Notes under the pieces: generated by a model
Databases searched by the model: none
What the model was told of the DNA's origin: nothing
The model's input: the letters and a program-made list of their open reading frames with translations, nothing else
Source: Roseiarcus sp963781895
GTDB taxonomy: Bacteria > Pseudomonadota > Alphaproteobacteria > Rhizobiales > Beijerinckiaceae
Reading direction: 5' to 3'
Length of the DNA: 64,000 nucleotides
Assembly (NCBI GenBank): GCA_963781895.1
Contig: CAWAIM010000034.1
Span: forward strand, 1 to 64,000
Shown: in pieces, positions 35,398-44,124 of the stretch
Layout: every line of letters starts with the position of its first letter
Numbering within the stretch: position 1 is the stretch's first letter
Program-made: the position numbers and the translations under genes

Positions 35398-36117
35398 TTA
35401 CCATAATCGACAGCACCGTTATGGAATTGCCGATGTGGAAATACAAAATCGCGGAGCTAGCGCGCATTTCTCACGCAGTGATGTTGTGACGCGTCTGATT
35501 GGGCGCGGACGCGGATTTCGACGCCATCCTGGATGCGCCGCAGTACGCACAGCGGGCGATGCCTGCCAACAAGGTCGGCCGTTCGACCGCGCGAGGCGGC
35601 GCCTTTCTTGGGCTTCGGCTCAGCGGCAGCGCCTGGACGGCATTGACCTCATCGACACGTTACGGGTTGCCGCGGCATGCGCATGTAGATGAAGCGTCTC
35701 GCCGAGACCTCGTCAGCAGGATCGCCAAGCGCGCTCTGGAGCCCCAGCGCCTCGGCGAAATGCTGCGAAACCTACGTCTCCGCGCCGGCTCGGGGCGCGA
35801 AGCGCAGAATCGCGACCGCCCAATTGGCCTGAACCTCCAGCGGGACGAACTGGCGAAGGATGCCGGTTGCTTGCAGCGACATATCGCCACAGGTACGCCT
35901 CAGATCACGCCGGAAAAGATCGAGCGGCTGTGACCCCACCTGCCTCGTGACAAACTGCATCACGGACCGCCTGGGTTCCGGCAAGCTTATGCCCGGCTGC
36001 TCAAGGATTAGGCGACATTCAGGACGAGGAAATCCGCATCAGCCGCTCCAACGCCGTGCGGTGCGTAACCGCTATGACTTTCCTGCCGCGCCTGCGGTTC
36101 TCACTTTTGTTCGGGAG
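35398..36117. other. Region without convincing gene
   Basis: About 720 bp upstream of the small secreted protein and before tRNA-Arg hold open frames on both strands of up to 144 codons, but none shows a recognisable domain, signal peptide or good ribosome site. Codon usage and composition look eroded compared with neighbours. It may be a decayed gene or non-coding DNA between two tRNA genes. Confidence 0.5.
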
Positions 36118-36194
36118 TGGCGTCCCGGAAGGGAGTCGAACCCCTGACCCCAGGTTTAGGAAACCTGTGCTCTATCCTGCTGAGCTACCGGGAC
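36118..36194 (-). tRNA. tRNA-Arg (anticodon CCT)
   Basis: The 77-base gene on the minus strand has acceptor stem GTCCCGG / CCGGGAC, anticodon stem CAGGT/ACCTG around TTCCTAA, T-arm GGGTTCGACTCCC and an encoded CCA. Anticodon CCT reads AGG. Confidence 0.95.
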
Positions 36195-36264
36195 TTGATG
36201 ACAGCGCTGCGCGTCCGGAAAGACGCTATAAACGATCTCGCCTCGACACGGCAAAGGCTTTAGC

Positions 36265-37131
36265 ATGATTTTCCGTCTCGCGCACCGCCGCTGCGTACAA
36301 GTCGCGCCTTCTCGAGTCGCGGTCCGTTTTCGCGGCGGCTTCGTGTGCCTGACGCTCGGTTTGGTTGGCCCCGCCTTCGCGGAGTGCGGTTCGCCGGCGG
36401 GAATGGCGCGGGTCGTCGGCGTCGATCAACGCCTCGAAATCGCCCTCGAGGACGGCAGGCTCGTGAGGCTCGCGGGTCTCCAAACGCCCGACCCCGTGCG
36501 TGGCGCGCCGGAAACAGCGAAAGCCGCACGTGATTTTTTGATCGCCCGTCTCCTTGGTCGGAATGTGGAACTTAGTTTGATGGCCGACGGCACGGATCGA
36601 TGGGGCAGGGTCATGGTCGATCTGTCCCTCCCCGGGGTTCCGGACGGGGCGCCCAGATCAATCGCGTCGGCGCTTCTCGGGGCGGGCTTTGCCCGTGTTT
36701 GGCCGGAATTTGAAACGCGCGGTTGCTCCGCCTCGCGCCTTGCCATCGAGGACGGGGCGCGACGGACTGGGCGTGGAATGTGGCGCGACCCTGAATATTC
36801 GGTGATCCAATCGTCCAACGCGTCCGAGTTGCGGAAACGCGACGGTCAATTCGTTGTCATTGAGGGCAGGGTGCGCAGGGTTGGCTTTGGCCGCTCGCGC
36901 CTTTATCTAGACCTTGCTCCCTTTGGCGGTCCAACGATCGTCATCGCACGCAAGCTGGAGCCGGCTTTCGAGCGAGCGGGCCGTCCGGTAGGCGCGCTCG
37001 TTGGACAGACGATCCGGGCGCGCGGCGCGCTCGACGACCGGTTTGGCCCAAGAATCGAGGTTGGCGAACCGGCGATGATCGAAATTATGCGTCGTTCCGA
37101 CGCATTTGGAGAGGCGAAACCGCGTCCATGA
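36265..37131 (+). CDS. Exported thermonuclease-like (SNase) protein
   Basis: A 288-residue protein with an N-terminal export segment (FVCLTLGLVGPAFAECG) and a staphylococcal-nuclease-like domain: VVGVDQRLEIALEDGRLVRLAGLQTPD corresponds to the OB-fold core and TDRWGRVMVDL to the DRYGR motif with a catalytic-type arginine. The usual TPE glutamate is TPD here, so catalysis is uncertain. A second OB-like segment (GQFVVIEGRVRRVGFGRSRLYLDL) follows at about residue 195. The stop overlaps the M48 protease start by four bases, suggesting a joint envelope role. Confidence 0.82.
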   Translation: MIFRLAHRRCVQVAPSRVAVRFRGGFVCLTLGLVGPAFAECGSPAGMARVVGVDQRLEIALEDGRLVRLAGLQTPDPVRGAPETAKAARDFLIARLLGRNVELSLMADGTDRWGRVMVDLSLPGVPDGAPRSIASALLGAGFARVWPEFETRGCSASRLAIEDGARRTGRGMWRDPEYSVIQSSNASELRKRDGQFVVIEGRVRRVGFGRSRLYLDLAPFGGPTIVIARKLEPAFERAGRPVGALVGQTIRARGALDDRFGPRIEVGEPAMIEIMRRSDAFGEAKPRP

Positions 37132-38624
37132 GCGAGTGCCAACCAGGAGACGCGACGACACCCGCCGCGCGCGCACGCCGAAAGCGCGTCGCCTTGTTCC
37201 TGGCAAGCGCGCTCAGCCTTGTTGTCGCGGCTTGCGCAACCATCGATCAACCGCCCGCGCCCGGCAACGTCGCGCCCGTAGCCGTACCGCGGACCACCGG
37301 CGGCGCTCCTCCCAGTCCGGAGCGCAAACGCCTGATGGAGGCCTTCGGCGGCGTGTATTATGCGCCCGCGACGGAGGCTTTTGTGAATGACGTTCTCGTC
37401 AAGTTGGCGCCGGCCCCGGTCTCATCTGGGCAGCCCTATCACGTCACTCTGCTCAATTCGCCTGTCGTCAACGCCTTCGCCCTGCCCTCTGGCGATCTCT
37501 TCGTCACGCGCGGCCTAGTCGCGCTCGCCGACGATACATCCGAGATCGCGGCCGTGATGGCGCATGAGATCGCCCACGTGACGGCGCGCCACGCCGCTCA
37601 GCGGGCCGAATTCGAAAAGACGACGGCGCTGTTCATGCGCGTGAATTCGCAGGTGCTTGACCACTGGCAGGCCCCGGACGAGGTCGAAGCCCGCTCGAAA
37701 CTGTCGATCGCCCGCTTTTCCCGTCAACAGGAGTTCGAGGCGGATCAGATCGGCATCAAGAACATCGCCAAGGCCGGATACGACCCGTATGCCGCGGCGC
37801 GGTTCCTCACCGCGCTTGGCGAATGGAGCGCGCTGAACTCCTCAATCAAGGGCGCGGGATCAGCCGACCGCCCGGACATGATGGCGACTCATCCCTCGAC
37901 CCCAGAGCGGATCGCCCAGGCCGTCGCAGAAGCCAGGCAATTCGGCGCGCCCGGCATCGGCGAGGCGGGACGTAATGCCTATCTCGCCGCTATCGACGGC
38001 CTGGCCTTTGGCGACGACCCTTCACAAGGGGTGGTGCGCGGAACCGCGTTCATACATCCGAAACTCGGCTTCGCCTTCGAAGCGCCGGAGGGCTTCACCC
38101 TGGAGAATCAGTCAGCCGCTCTGATCGGTGTCGGCGAGGCGGGCGGACAGGCTCTGCGCCTGGACAGCATCCCGATCGCCAATTCCACAAGCGTCACCGG
38201 CGCGATCGCCTCGGGCTGGATCGATAGTCTCAAAACTACCTCGGTCGAGACGATGCAGATCGGCGGCCTCGAGGCCGCCACCGCAGTGGCGCAAGGCCAG
38301 CAGTGGAGCTTCCGTCTAGGCGCGGTGCGGCTGAACGGACGGCTTTATCGGCTCATTTTCGCCGCGCATACACTTTCTCCCGCCGTCGACGCCCGGTTTC
38401 GGGCCTCACTCGAGTCGTTTCACTTGTTGAACGCGCAGGATTCGGCGCTTGCCGCCGCGCAGAGAATCAAAATCGTGGAAGCGGCAGGCGGTGACACGCC
38501 GGAGACAATGGCTGCGCGGATGTCATTCCTACCGAGTTCGCTCGATCAGTTCTTGATCCTCAACGGCCTGGAGCGGGGCGCGCCCTTGGTTGCAGGTGAG
38601 CGGTACAAGATCATCGCGGAATGA
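37128..38624 (+). CDS. M48 family metalloprotease lipoprotein (BepA-like)
   Basis: A periplasmic zinc peptidase of 498 residues. The N terminus contains a basic stretch, a hydrophobic segment and a lipobox (SLVVAAC, cysteine near residue 36), predicting a lipoprotein. The zinc site is HEIAHVTARHAAQ near residue 146 with the third ligand in EFEADQIGIKNIAKAGYDP. After the protease domain comes a long C-terminal region (residues ~300-498) with a module ending FLILNGLERGAPLVAGERYKII. BepA relatives degrade misassembled outer-membrane proteins. It is coupled to its neighbours by four-base overlaps at both ends. Confidence 0.9.
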   Translation: MSECQPGDATTPAARARRKRVALFLASALSLVVAACATIDQPPAPGNVAPVAVPRTTGGAPPSPERKRLMEAFGGVYYAPATEAFVNDVLVKLAPAPVSSGQPYHVTLLNSPVVNAFALPSGDLFVTRGLVALADDTSEIAAVMAHEIAHVTARHAAQRAEFEKTTALFMRVNSQVLDHWQAPDEVEARSKLSIARFSRQQEFEADQIGIKNIAKAGYDPYAAARFLTALGEWSALNSSIKGAGSADRPDMMATHPSTPERIAQAVAEARQFGAPGIGEAGRNAYLAAIDGLAFGDDPSQGVVRGTAFIHPKLGFAFEAPEGFTLENQSAALIGVGEAGGQALRLDSIPIANSTSVTGAIASGWIDSLKTTSVETMQIGGLEAATAVAQGQQWSFRLGAVRLNGRLYRLIFAAHTLSPAVDARFRASLESFHLLNAQDSALAAAQRIKIVEAAGGDTPETMAARMSFLPSSLDQFLILNGLERGAPLVAGERYKIIAE

Positions 38625-39271
38625 GCGTGGAAACCACTCCTCTGGGCGCGCATCGCCGGCTCTCCGGACGGGTTGTCGCCGCGACCCACAATGCCGGCAA
38701 GCTGCGCGAGATGCGCGAGCTTCTGTCCCCGCATGGGATCAACGCGGTCGGCGCTGCGGAATTGAATCTTTTCGAGCCCGAAGAGACCGGATTGACCTTC
38801 CGGGACAACGCCGTGCTGAAGGCTCAAGCCGCCGCGCACGGCGCGGGCGTGACGGCGCTTGCTGACGATTCGGGACTCTGTGTCGAGGCGCTCGGCGGCG
38901 CGCCCGGGATCTATTCCGCGCGCTGGGCGGGCGACGCCAGGGACTTTACTGTGGCGATGGCGCGCGTCGAGAGGGAACTCGGCGCCATCGGCGCGCCTCC
39001 GCCATGGCGGGCTCATTTCATCAGCGTGCTGGCGCTCGCTTGGCCGGACGGGCGGGTCGAAACCTTTGAGGGCCGCGTCGACGGCGATTTGGTCTTCCCG
39101 CCGCGCGGGACGACGGGCTTCGGCTACGATCCCATTTTCCGGCCCGACGGCCATGCGCGGACCTTCGGCGAAATGAGCGCCGCGGAAAAGCACGGACTGC
39201 CGGCCGACGGTTCGCTCGCCTTGTCGCATCGCGCCCGGGCCTTTCAGAAGCTTGCGCGTGCAAGTTTGTGA
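38621..39271 (+). CDS. rdgB: Non-canonical purine NTP pyrophosphatase (dITP/XTP)
   Basis: RdgB removes ITP, dITP and XTP from nucleotide pools. The 216-residue Ham1-family protein has VVAATHNAGKLREMRELL near residue 18, LADDSGLCVEALGGAPGIYSARWAG in the centre and the C-terminal TTGFGYDPIFRP and LSHRARAFQKL blocks. ATG 38621 overlaps the stop of the M48 gene. Identification is secure. Confidence 0.94.
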   Translation: MSVETTPLGAHRRLSGRVVAATHNAGKLREMRELLSPHGINAVGAAELNLFEPEETGLTFRDNAVLKAQAAAHGAGVTALADDSGLCVEALGGAPGIYSARWAGDARDFTVAMARVERELGAIGAPPPWRAHFISVLALAWPDGRVETFEGRVDGDLVFPPRGTTGFGYDPIFRPDGHARTFGEMSAAEKHGLPADGSLALSHRARAFQKLARASL

Positions 39272-39432
39272 AATCCCCCCGAGCGGCGTGCCTCACGGAC
39301 GACGGGCGACGCAGCGCCGAATTAAGGAAAAGCGCGGTCAGGGGTGGCGATGGGCGGCGGGTTCTGGCAAGGAATGCGCCGCCCGCCGGGCAGCCGGCGA
39401 GTGGATTCGATTTTTGGTCGGCAGGCTGAGCG

Positions 39433-39987
39433 ATGCGGGTTGAAAACACGGCCATTCCAGCGGTCAAGATCCTGACGCCGAAGAAACACGGCGATGAGCG
39501 CGGTTTCTTTTCCGAGGTCTACAGCCGATCGGCTTGGGAGGCAGCCGGCCTAGACTTCGTGTTTGTGCAGGACAACCATTCGTTTTCCGCCGCTGTAGGC
39601 ACGTTGCGCGGGTTGCATTACCAAACGCCGCCCTTTGCGCAGGGCAAACTCGTGCGAGTCACCCGGGGCCGCATCCTCGATGTCGCGGTGGACATTCGCC
39701 GATCGTCGCCGACATTCGGAAAATTCATCGCGGTCGAGCTGTCGGCCGACAATTGGCGCCAGTTGTTGGTGCCGGTCGGCTTCGCGCACGGTTTCCTGAC
39801 ACTGGAGCCGAACGCCGAAGTTCTCTACAAAGCGACCGCGCCCTATTCGCCGGCCCACGATTTCGGCGTCGCCTGGGACGATCCCGATATTGGGGTCGAT
39901 TGGCCCGCTCCGGCGGTCGAGCCGATATTGTCGGACAAGGACCGGCGTTGGCCCCGGCTCAAGCATGCGCAGGCATTGTTCGAATGA
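39433..39987 (+). CDS. rfbC: dTDP-4-dehydrorhamnose 3,5-epimerase
   Basis: The third enzyme of dTDP-L-rhamnose synthesis, a cupin-fold epimerase of 184 residues. RGFFSEVYSR, the VQDNHSFSAAVGTLRGLHYQ motif with the catalytic histidine, and GFAHGFLTLEPNAEVLYK are visible. It opens the rfbCDBA run; the stop overlaps the rfbD start by four bases. Rhamnose would feed lipopolysaccharide or exopolysaccharide. Confidence 0.95.
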   Translation: MRVENTAIPAVKILTPKKHGDERGFFSEVYSRSAWEAAGLDFVFVQDNHSFSAAVGTLRGLHYQTPPFAQGKLVRVTRGRILDVAVDIRRSSPTFGKFIAVELSADNWRQLLVPVGFAHGFLTLEPNAEVLYKATAPYSPAHDFGVAWDDPDIGVDWPAPAVEPILSDKDRRWPRLKHAQALFE

Positions 39988-40862
39988 TGCGGATCGTGGT
40001 CACGGGATCCAAGGGCCAGGTGGCGACCTCGCTGATCGAGCGCGCGGGCCCCGAGTTTGAGATCGTCGCGCTCGGCCGCCCGACTTTCGCTCTCGAGGAT
40101 CGCGACAGCGTGCTCGCGGGCCTGGAGGCCTCGCGAGCGGACGCGGTGGTCAACGCCGCGGCCTATACCGCGGTCGACAAGGCCGAGACGGAAGAGGCCG
40201 TCGCCTGCGCCATCAACGGTGAAGGCGCGGGGCATGTCGCGGAAGGCGCCGCCCGGATCGGCGCGCCCTTGCTGCACCTTTCGACGGACTACGTGTTCGA
40301 CGGCGCGCTCGATCGACCTTACCGCGAGGAGGACCCGACCGGTCCGACCTGCGCCTACGGCCGCTCCAAGCTGATCGGCGAAAAGCTGGTCGCCGCGCGC
40401 TGTCCCAACAGCGTCATTCTGCGCACCGCTTGGGTCTACAGCCCGTTCGGGGCGAATTTCTTGCGCACGATGCTGCGGCTCAGCGAGACGCGCGAGGAGA
40501 TCGGGGTCGTCGCCGATCAGCGTGGCAATCCGACCTCGGCCCAGGACATCGCCGACGCACTGCTCGCTGTCGCGGCCAGGGTCCGGAGCGATTCTTCCCC
40601 GATGCTGCGCGGCATTTTCCACATGACCGGATCGGGCGAAACGACTTGGGCGGACTTCGCCGAGGCGATCTTCCGAGAGGCCGCAGCCCGTGGGCGCCGC
40701 TCCACGCGGGTCAAACGCATCGCGACGGGCGATTACCCCACCCCAGCGCGCCGCCCAGCGAATTCCCGCCTCGACAACGAAAAGCTGCGCCGGGTATACG
40801 GCGTCGCATTGCCCGATTGGCGCGAGTCGGTGGCGGCATGCTGCGCGCGGTTGATCGTGTGA
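39984..40862 (+). CDS. rfbD: dTDP-4-dehydrorhamnose reductase
   Basis: The last enzyme of dTDP-L-rhamnose synthesis, a short-chain dehydrogenase of about 292 residues. It has MRIVVTGSKGQVA, the LSTDYVFDGAL segment and the catalytic YGRSKLIGEKLV (Tyr-X3-Lys), with RTAWVYSPFGANF following. Two adjacent ATGs at 39984 and 39987 could serve as start. It is coupled to rfbC and lies 88 bp before rfbB. Confidence 0.94.
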   Translation: MMRIVVTGSKGQVATSLIERAGPEFEIVALGRPTFALEDRDSVLAGLEASRADAVVNAAAYTAVDKAETEEAVACAINGEGAGHVAEGAARIGAPLLHLSTDYVFDGALDRPYREEDPTGPTCAYGRSKLIGEKLVAARCPNSVILRTAWVYSPFGANFLRTMLRLSETREEIGVVADQRGNPTSAQDIADALLAVAARVRSDSSPMLRGIFHMTGSGETTWADFAEAIFREAAARGRRSTRVKRIATGDYPTPARRPANSRLDNEKLRRVYGVALPDWRESVAACCARLIV

Positions 40863-40950
40863 TCGATTGGCCTCGGGCGGCAAGCTTGCCGATCGATCGG
40901 CGGATCGACGGTCGCGAGCCAAAATAGTTCGCCCCGACCTTGGAGATTCC

Positions 40951-42081
40951 ATGGGAGATTCGATGCAACGTAGGGTTCTGGTAACCGGAGGCGCCGGGTT
41001 TATCGGGTCTGCCGTGTGCCGGCATCTCGTCGGAGCGGGCTGCTCGGTTTTGAACGTCGACGCGCTAACCTATGCCGGCAATCTGCAATCGCTGGCGACG
41101 ATCGACAATTCGCCGAACTACCGCTTCGCCAAAATCGACATCTGCGACCGGCGCGCGCTCACGGAGGCGTTCGCGGCCTTCGAGCCGGAGCAGGTGATCC
41201 ACTTGGCCGCCGAAAGTCACGTCGATCGCTCGATCACGGCGGGCGACGCGTTCATCCAGACGAATATCGTCGGCACATTCTCGATGCTGGAAGCGGCCAG
41301 AGCTTATTGGCAAGCGCTGACCCCGCCCAGGCGCGACCGGTTTCGCTTTCTGCATGTGTCGACCGACGAGGTCTATGGCTCGCTTGGCGATGACGGCTTG
41401 TTCGCGGAGACGACGCCTTATGATCCGAGTTCGCCCTATTCGGCATCGAAGGCCGCATCTGATCACCTGGTCTCGGCCTGGGCGCGCACCTATGGCTTCC
41501 CCGCAGTGATTTCGAATTGCTCGAACAATTACGGGCCCTATCATTTCCCCGAGAAGCTGATCCCACTGATCATCCTCAACGCCATCCACGAAAAGTCGCT
41601 GCCGGTCTATGGAGCGGGGGGGAACGTGCGCGACTGGCTGTTCGTTGAGGACCATGCGCGCGCCCTCGATCTCATCGTAAGCGGCGGACGCATCGGGGAA
41701 AAATACAATGTCGGCGGTCGGAACGAGCGACGCAACATCGACGTCGTGCGTCGCATCTGCGCCATCCTCGATCGTCTGCGCCCCGCCGGCCGGCCACACG
41801 AATCTTTGATCACTTTCGTCTCTGATCGGCCCGGGCATGATTTGCGCTATGCGATCGACGCCGCCAAACTCGAGCGGGAACTCGGCTGGCGCCCGCTGGA
41901 GACGTTCGACAGCGGCATCGAGAAGACGGTTCGCTGGTATTTGGACAACGAATGGTGGTGGCGCCCGTTGCGCGAGAAGGTCTATGCCGGCGAACGGCTG
42001 GGCGCCCTCGACGAGGAGGCGCGGCGAAAGCCGGCGAACGCGCCACCCGCCGCCGAGGCGCCGGCCACAACCCAGGGCTGA
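40951..42081 (+). CDS. rfbB: dTDP-glucose 4,6-dehydratase
   Basis: The second enzyme of the pathway oxidises, dehydrates and re-reduces dTDP-glucose to the 4-keto-6-deoxy sugar. The protein has LVTGGAGFIGSAVCRHL, HVSTDEVYGSLG, the catalytic PYSASKAASDHLVSAW and NCSNNYGPYHFPEKLIPL. The start is ambiguous: a 12-bp tandem duplication (40942-40953 and 40954-40965) creates two ATGs, 40951 and 40963, each preceded by GGAG. From 40951 the product is 376 residues. The C-terminal ~45 residues are Ala/Pro-rich. Confidence 0.95.
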   Translation: MGDSMQRRVLVTGGAGFIGSAVCRHLVGAGCSVLNVDALTYAGNLQSLATIDNSPNYRFAKIDICDRRALTEAFAAFEPEQVIHLAAESHVDRSITAGDAFIQTNIVGTFSMLEAARAYWQALTPPRRDRFRFLHVSTDEVYGSLGDDGLFAETTPYDPSSPYSASKAASDHLVSAWARTYGFPAVISNCSNNYGPYHFPEKLIPLIILNAIHEKSLPVYGAGGNVRDWLFVEDHARALDLIVSGGRIGEKYNVGGRNERRNIDVVRRICAILDRLRPAGRPHESLITFVSDRPGHDLRYAIDAAKLERELGWRPLETFDSGIEKTVRWYLDNEWWWRPLREKVYAGERLGALDEEARRKPANAPPAAEAPATTQG

Positions 42082-42088
42082 TCGATCG

Positions 42089-42979
42089 ATGAAGGGCATC
42101 ATTTTGGCGGGCGGCGCGGGCACGCGCCTGCATCCGATCACTTTGGCGGTCTCCAAGCAGCTGATCCCCATCTACGACAAGCCGATGATCTATTATCCGT
42201 TGTCGGTCGTCATGCTGGCGGGGATTCGAGAGGTTCTCGTCATTTCGACGCCGCACGATTTGCCGCTGTTTCGCCGTTTGCTCGGCGACGGAAGCGAATG
42301 GGGCATGCGGATCGAATATGCCGAGCAGCCGAAGCCCAACGGACTCGCGCAGGCGTTCGTGATCGGCGAGACGTTCATCGGCGGCAGTCCAGCGATGCTG
42401 GTTCTTGGCGATAATATGTTCTACGGCGCAGGATTGGGCGAGCAGCTCCGCCGGGCGGCCAAACGTCGGCACGGCGCGACCGTTTTCGCGTATCACGTGC
42501 CTGACCCTGAGCGCTACGGCGTCGTCGAATTCGATCGCTCCGGGCGCGCCATCTCCATCGAGGAAAAACCGGCCGAGCCCAAATCGCATTGGGCGGTGAC
42601 CGGGCTCTATTTTTACGATTCCAGAGTGGTCGAGATCGCCAAGGCGCTGGAACCCTCGCCGCGCGGCGAATACGAGATTACCGACGTCAATCGCATCTAT
42701 CTCGAAGCCGGCCAACTGAATGTCGAGCGCATGGGGCGCGGCTTCGCCTGGCTCGATACCGGAACCCCGGATTCGCTGGTTGACGCGGCGAGTTTCGTGC
42801 GAACCCTCGAATTGCGTCAGGGATTCAAGATCAGCTGTCCCGAGGAAATCGCCTTCGATCTCGGCTTCATTGACGCCGCCCAGTTCGAGCGGATCATCGA
42901 GCGTTTCGGAAAGAACGCATACGGCCAGTATCTGCGCTCCGTGCTGGAGGAGCACCGTCAGAGGCCGAGCGGACTCTGA
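42089..42979 (+). CDS. rfbA: Glucose-1-phosphate thymidylyltransferase
   Basis: RfbA makes dTDP-glucose from glucose-1-phosphate and dTTP, the entry to the rhamnose pathway. The 296-residue nucleotidyltransferase begins MKGIILAGGAGTRLHPIT and has the KPMIYYPLSVVMLAG, LVLGDNMFYG and WAVTGLYFYD blocks. It follows rfbB by 7 bp, giving a complete C-D-B-A set in one direction. No glycosyltransferase using the product is in the window. Confidence 0.95.
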   Translation: MKGIILAGGAGTRLHPITLAVSKQLIPIYDKPMIYYPLSVVMLAGIREVLVISTPHDLPLFRRLLGDGSEWGMRIEYAEQPKPNGLAQAFVIGETFIGGSPAMLVLGDNMFYGAGLGEQLRRAAKRRHGATVFAYHVPDPERYGVVEFDRSGRAISIEEKPAEPKSHWAVTGLYFYDSRVVEIAKALEPSPRGEYEITDVNRIYLEAGQLNVERMGRGFAWLDTGTPDSLVDAASFVRTLELRQGFKISCPEEIAFDLGFIDAAQFERIIERFGKNAYGQYLRSVLEEHRQRPSGL

Positions 42980-43113
42980 CTTTTGTGCGGCCGGTCGCTT
43001 CTACTTATCCTGAGCTCCGCCCGCGCCCCGACCCAAAGACGGCGCCCGAATTGCGACGGCCGCATCGCCGAAGTAACATCGCTCCCGATCTCGGCAGCGA
43101 GAAAGGAAGGGCG

Positions 43114-44088
43114 ATGAGCGAAAAGCCGCGACGGGACGCCCCGCGCGCGGGCCAGCCGAGGGCCGGCGATCTCGGCTTTGATATCAATCGCGCCCTCAAA
43201 TCCATTGTCACGATCCAGTCGTCGATTCCGGAGGATGCTTTCACCGCCCAGACGCTCGGCGACCAACGGTCAGGCAGCGGCGTTGTCATCCGCGACAATG
43301 GCCTCGTGTTGACGATCGGCTACCTCGTCACCGAGGCTGAAAGCGTCTGGCTCGGCAACGCGGATGGCCGCGTCGTCCCCGGCCACGCGCTTGCGGTCGA
43401 TCCGGAGACTGGGTTCGGGCTGGTGCAGGCTCTCGACCAACTCGACTGTCCAACGCTTGAATTTGGCCGCTCGGGCGAGGCGAAGCTCGGCGATCCGGTG
43501 ATTGTCGCGGCCGGCGGCGGCGCGAAGACCGTGCGCGCCACCATCGTCGGCAAACAGGAATTCGCCGGCTATTGGGAATATTTCCTCGACGAGGCGATTT
43601 TCACCGCGCCCGCTCATCCCTTCTGGGGCGGCGCGGGCGCCATCGACGGCGCAGGCAGGCTGCTGGGCGTAGGCTCCCTGCACGTCGAGCAGGTGAGTGC
43701 GCAGGCCGGGACGCGCGACACCAATATGATCGTGCCGATCGACCTCTTGCCGCCGATCCTCGACGATCTCCTCGCCTATGGCCGGGTTAACAAGCCGGCG
43801 CGACCGTGGCTTGGGGTTTACTCGGCCGAACGAGATGACGAGATTGTCGTGGCGGCAGTGGCGGAACGCGGCCCGGCGGCAGCGGCCGGGCTGCGCCGCG
43901 GCGACATTGTCGCGAGCGTGCGCGGCGCGGAGATTGCCGATCTTGGCGACTTCTATCGCAAGGTTTGGAATTGTGGGGCGGCCGGCGTCGAAGTTCCGAT
44001 CGAAGTCATTCGTGACGGACGCGCGCTCGCCCTGCGGATCCAGTCGGCTGATCGAACCGGATTCCTCAAGCGGCCGCGATTGCAGTGA
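43114..44088 (+). CDS. Trypsin-like/PDZ protein lacking catalytic residues (DegP/HtrA-like)
   Basis: A 324-residue protein with the fold order of HtrA proteases: chymotrypsin-like domain (about residues 25-220) then one PDZ domain (about 230-310, RPWLGVYSAERDDEIVVAAVAERGPAAAAGLRRGDIVASVRG). Catalytic positions appear lost. The histidine motif reads LTIGYLVTEAE where active members have a histidine before the valine, and the GNSGGP serine motif is replaced by WGGAGAIDGAGRLLGVGS. It also lacks a signal peptide. It is probably a substrate-binding or scaffold pseudoprotease. AAGGAAGG precedes ATG 43114. Confidence 0.85.
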   Translation: MSEKPRRDAPRAGQPRAGDLGFDINRALKSIVTIQSSIPEDAFTAQTLGDQRSGSGVVIRDNGLVLTIGYLVTEAESVWLGNADGRVVPGHALAVDPETGFGLVQALDQLDCPTLEFGRSGEAKLGDPVIVAAGGGAKTVRATIVGKQEFAGYWEYFLDEAIFTAPAHPFWGGAGAIDGAGRLLGVGSLHVEQVSAQAGTRDTNMIVPIDLLPPILDDLLAYGRVNKPARPWLGVYSAERDDEIVVAAVAERGPAAAAGLRRGDIVASVRGAEIADLGDFYRKVWNCGAAGVEVPIEVIRDGRALALRIQSADRTGFLKRPRLQ

Positions 44089-44124
44089 GGGCGCGAAGCG
44101 GGCGGGCGACTACCCGTCCCTCGG

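Noticed and set aside
35499..35933. 144-codon plus-strand frame between the tRNA genes
   Set aside because: No start context, no domain, and overlapping frames on the other strand are equally long.
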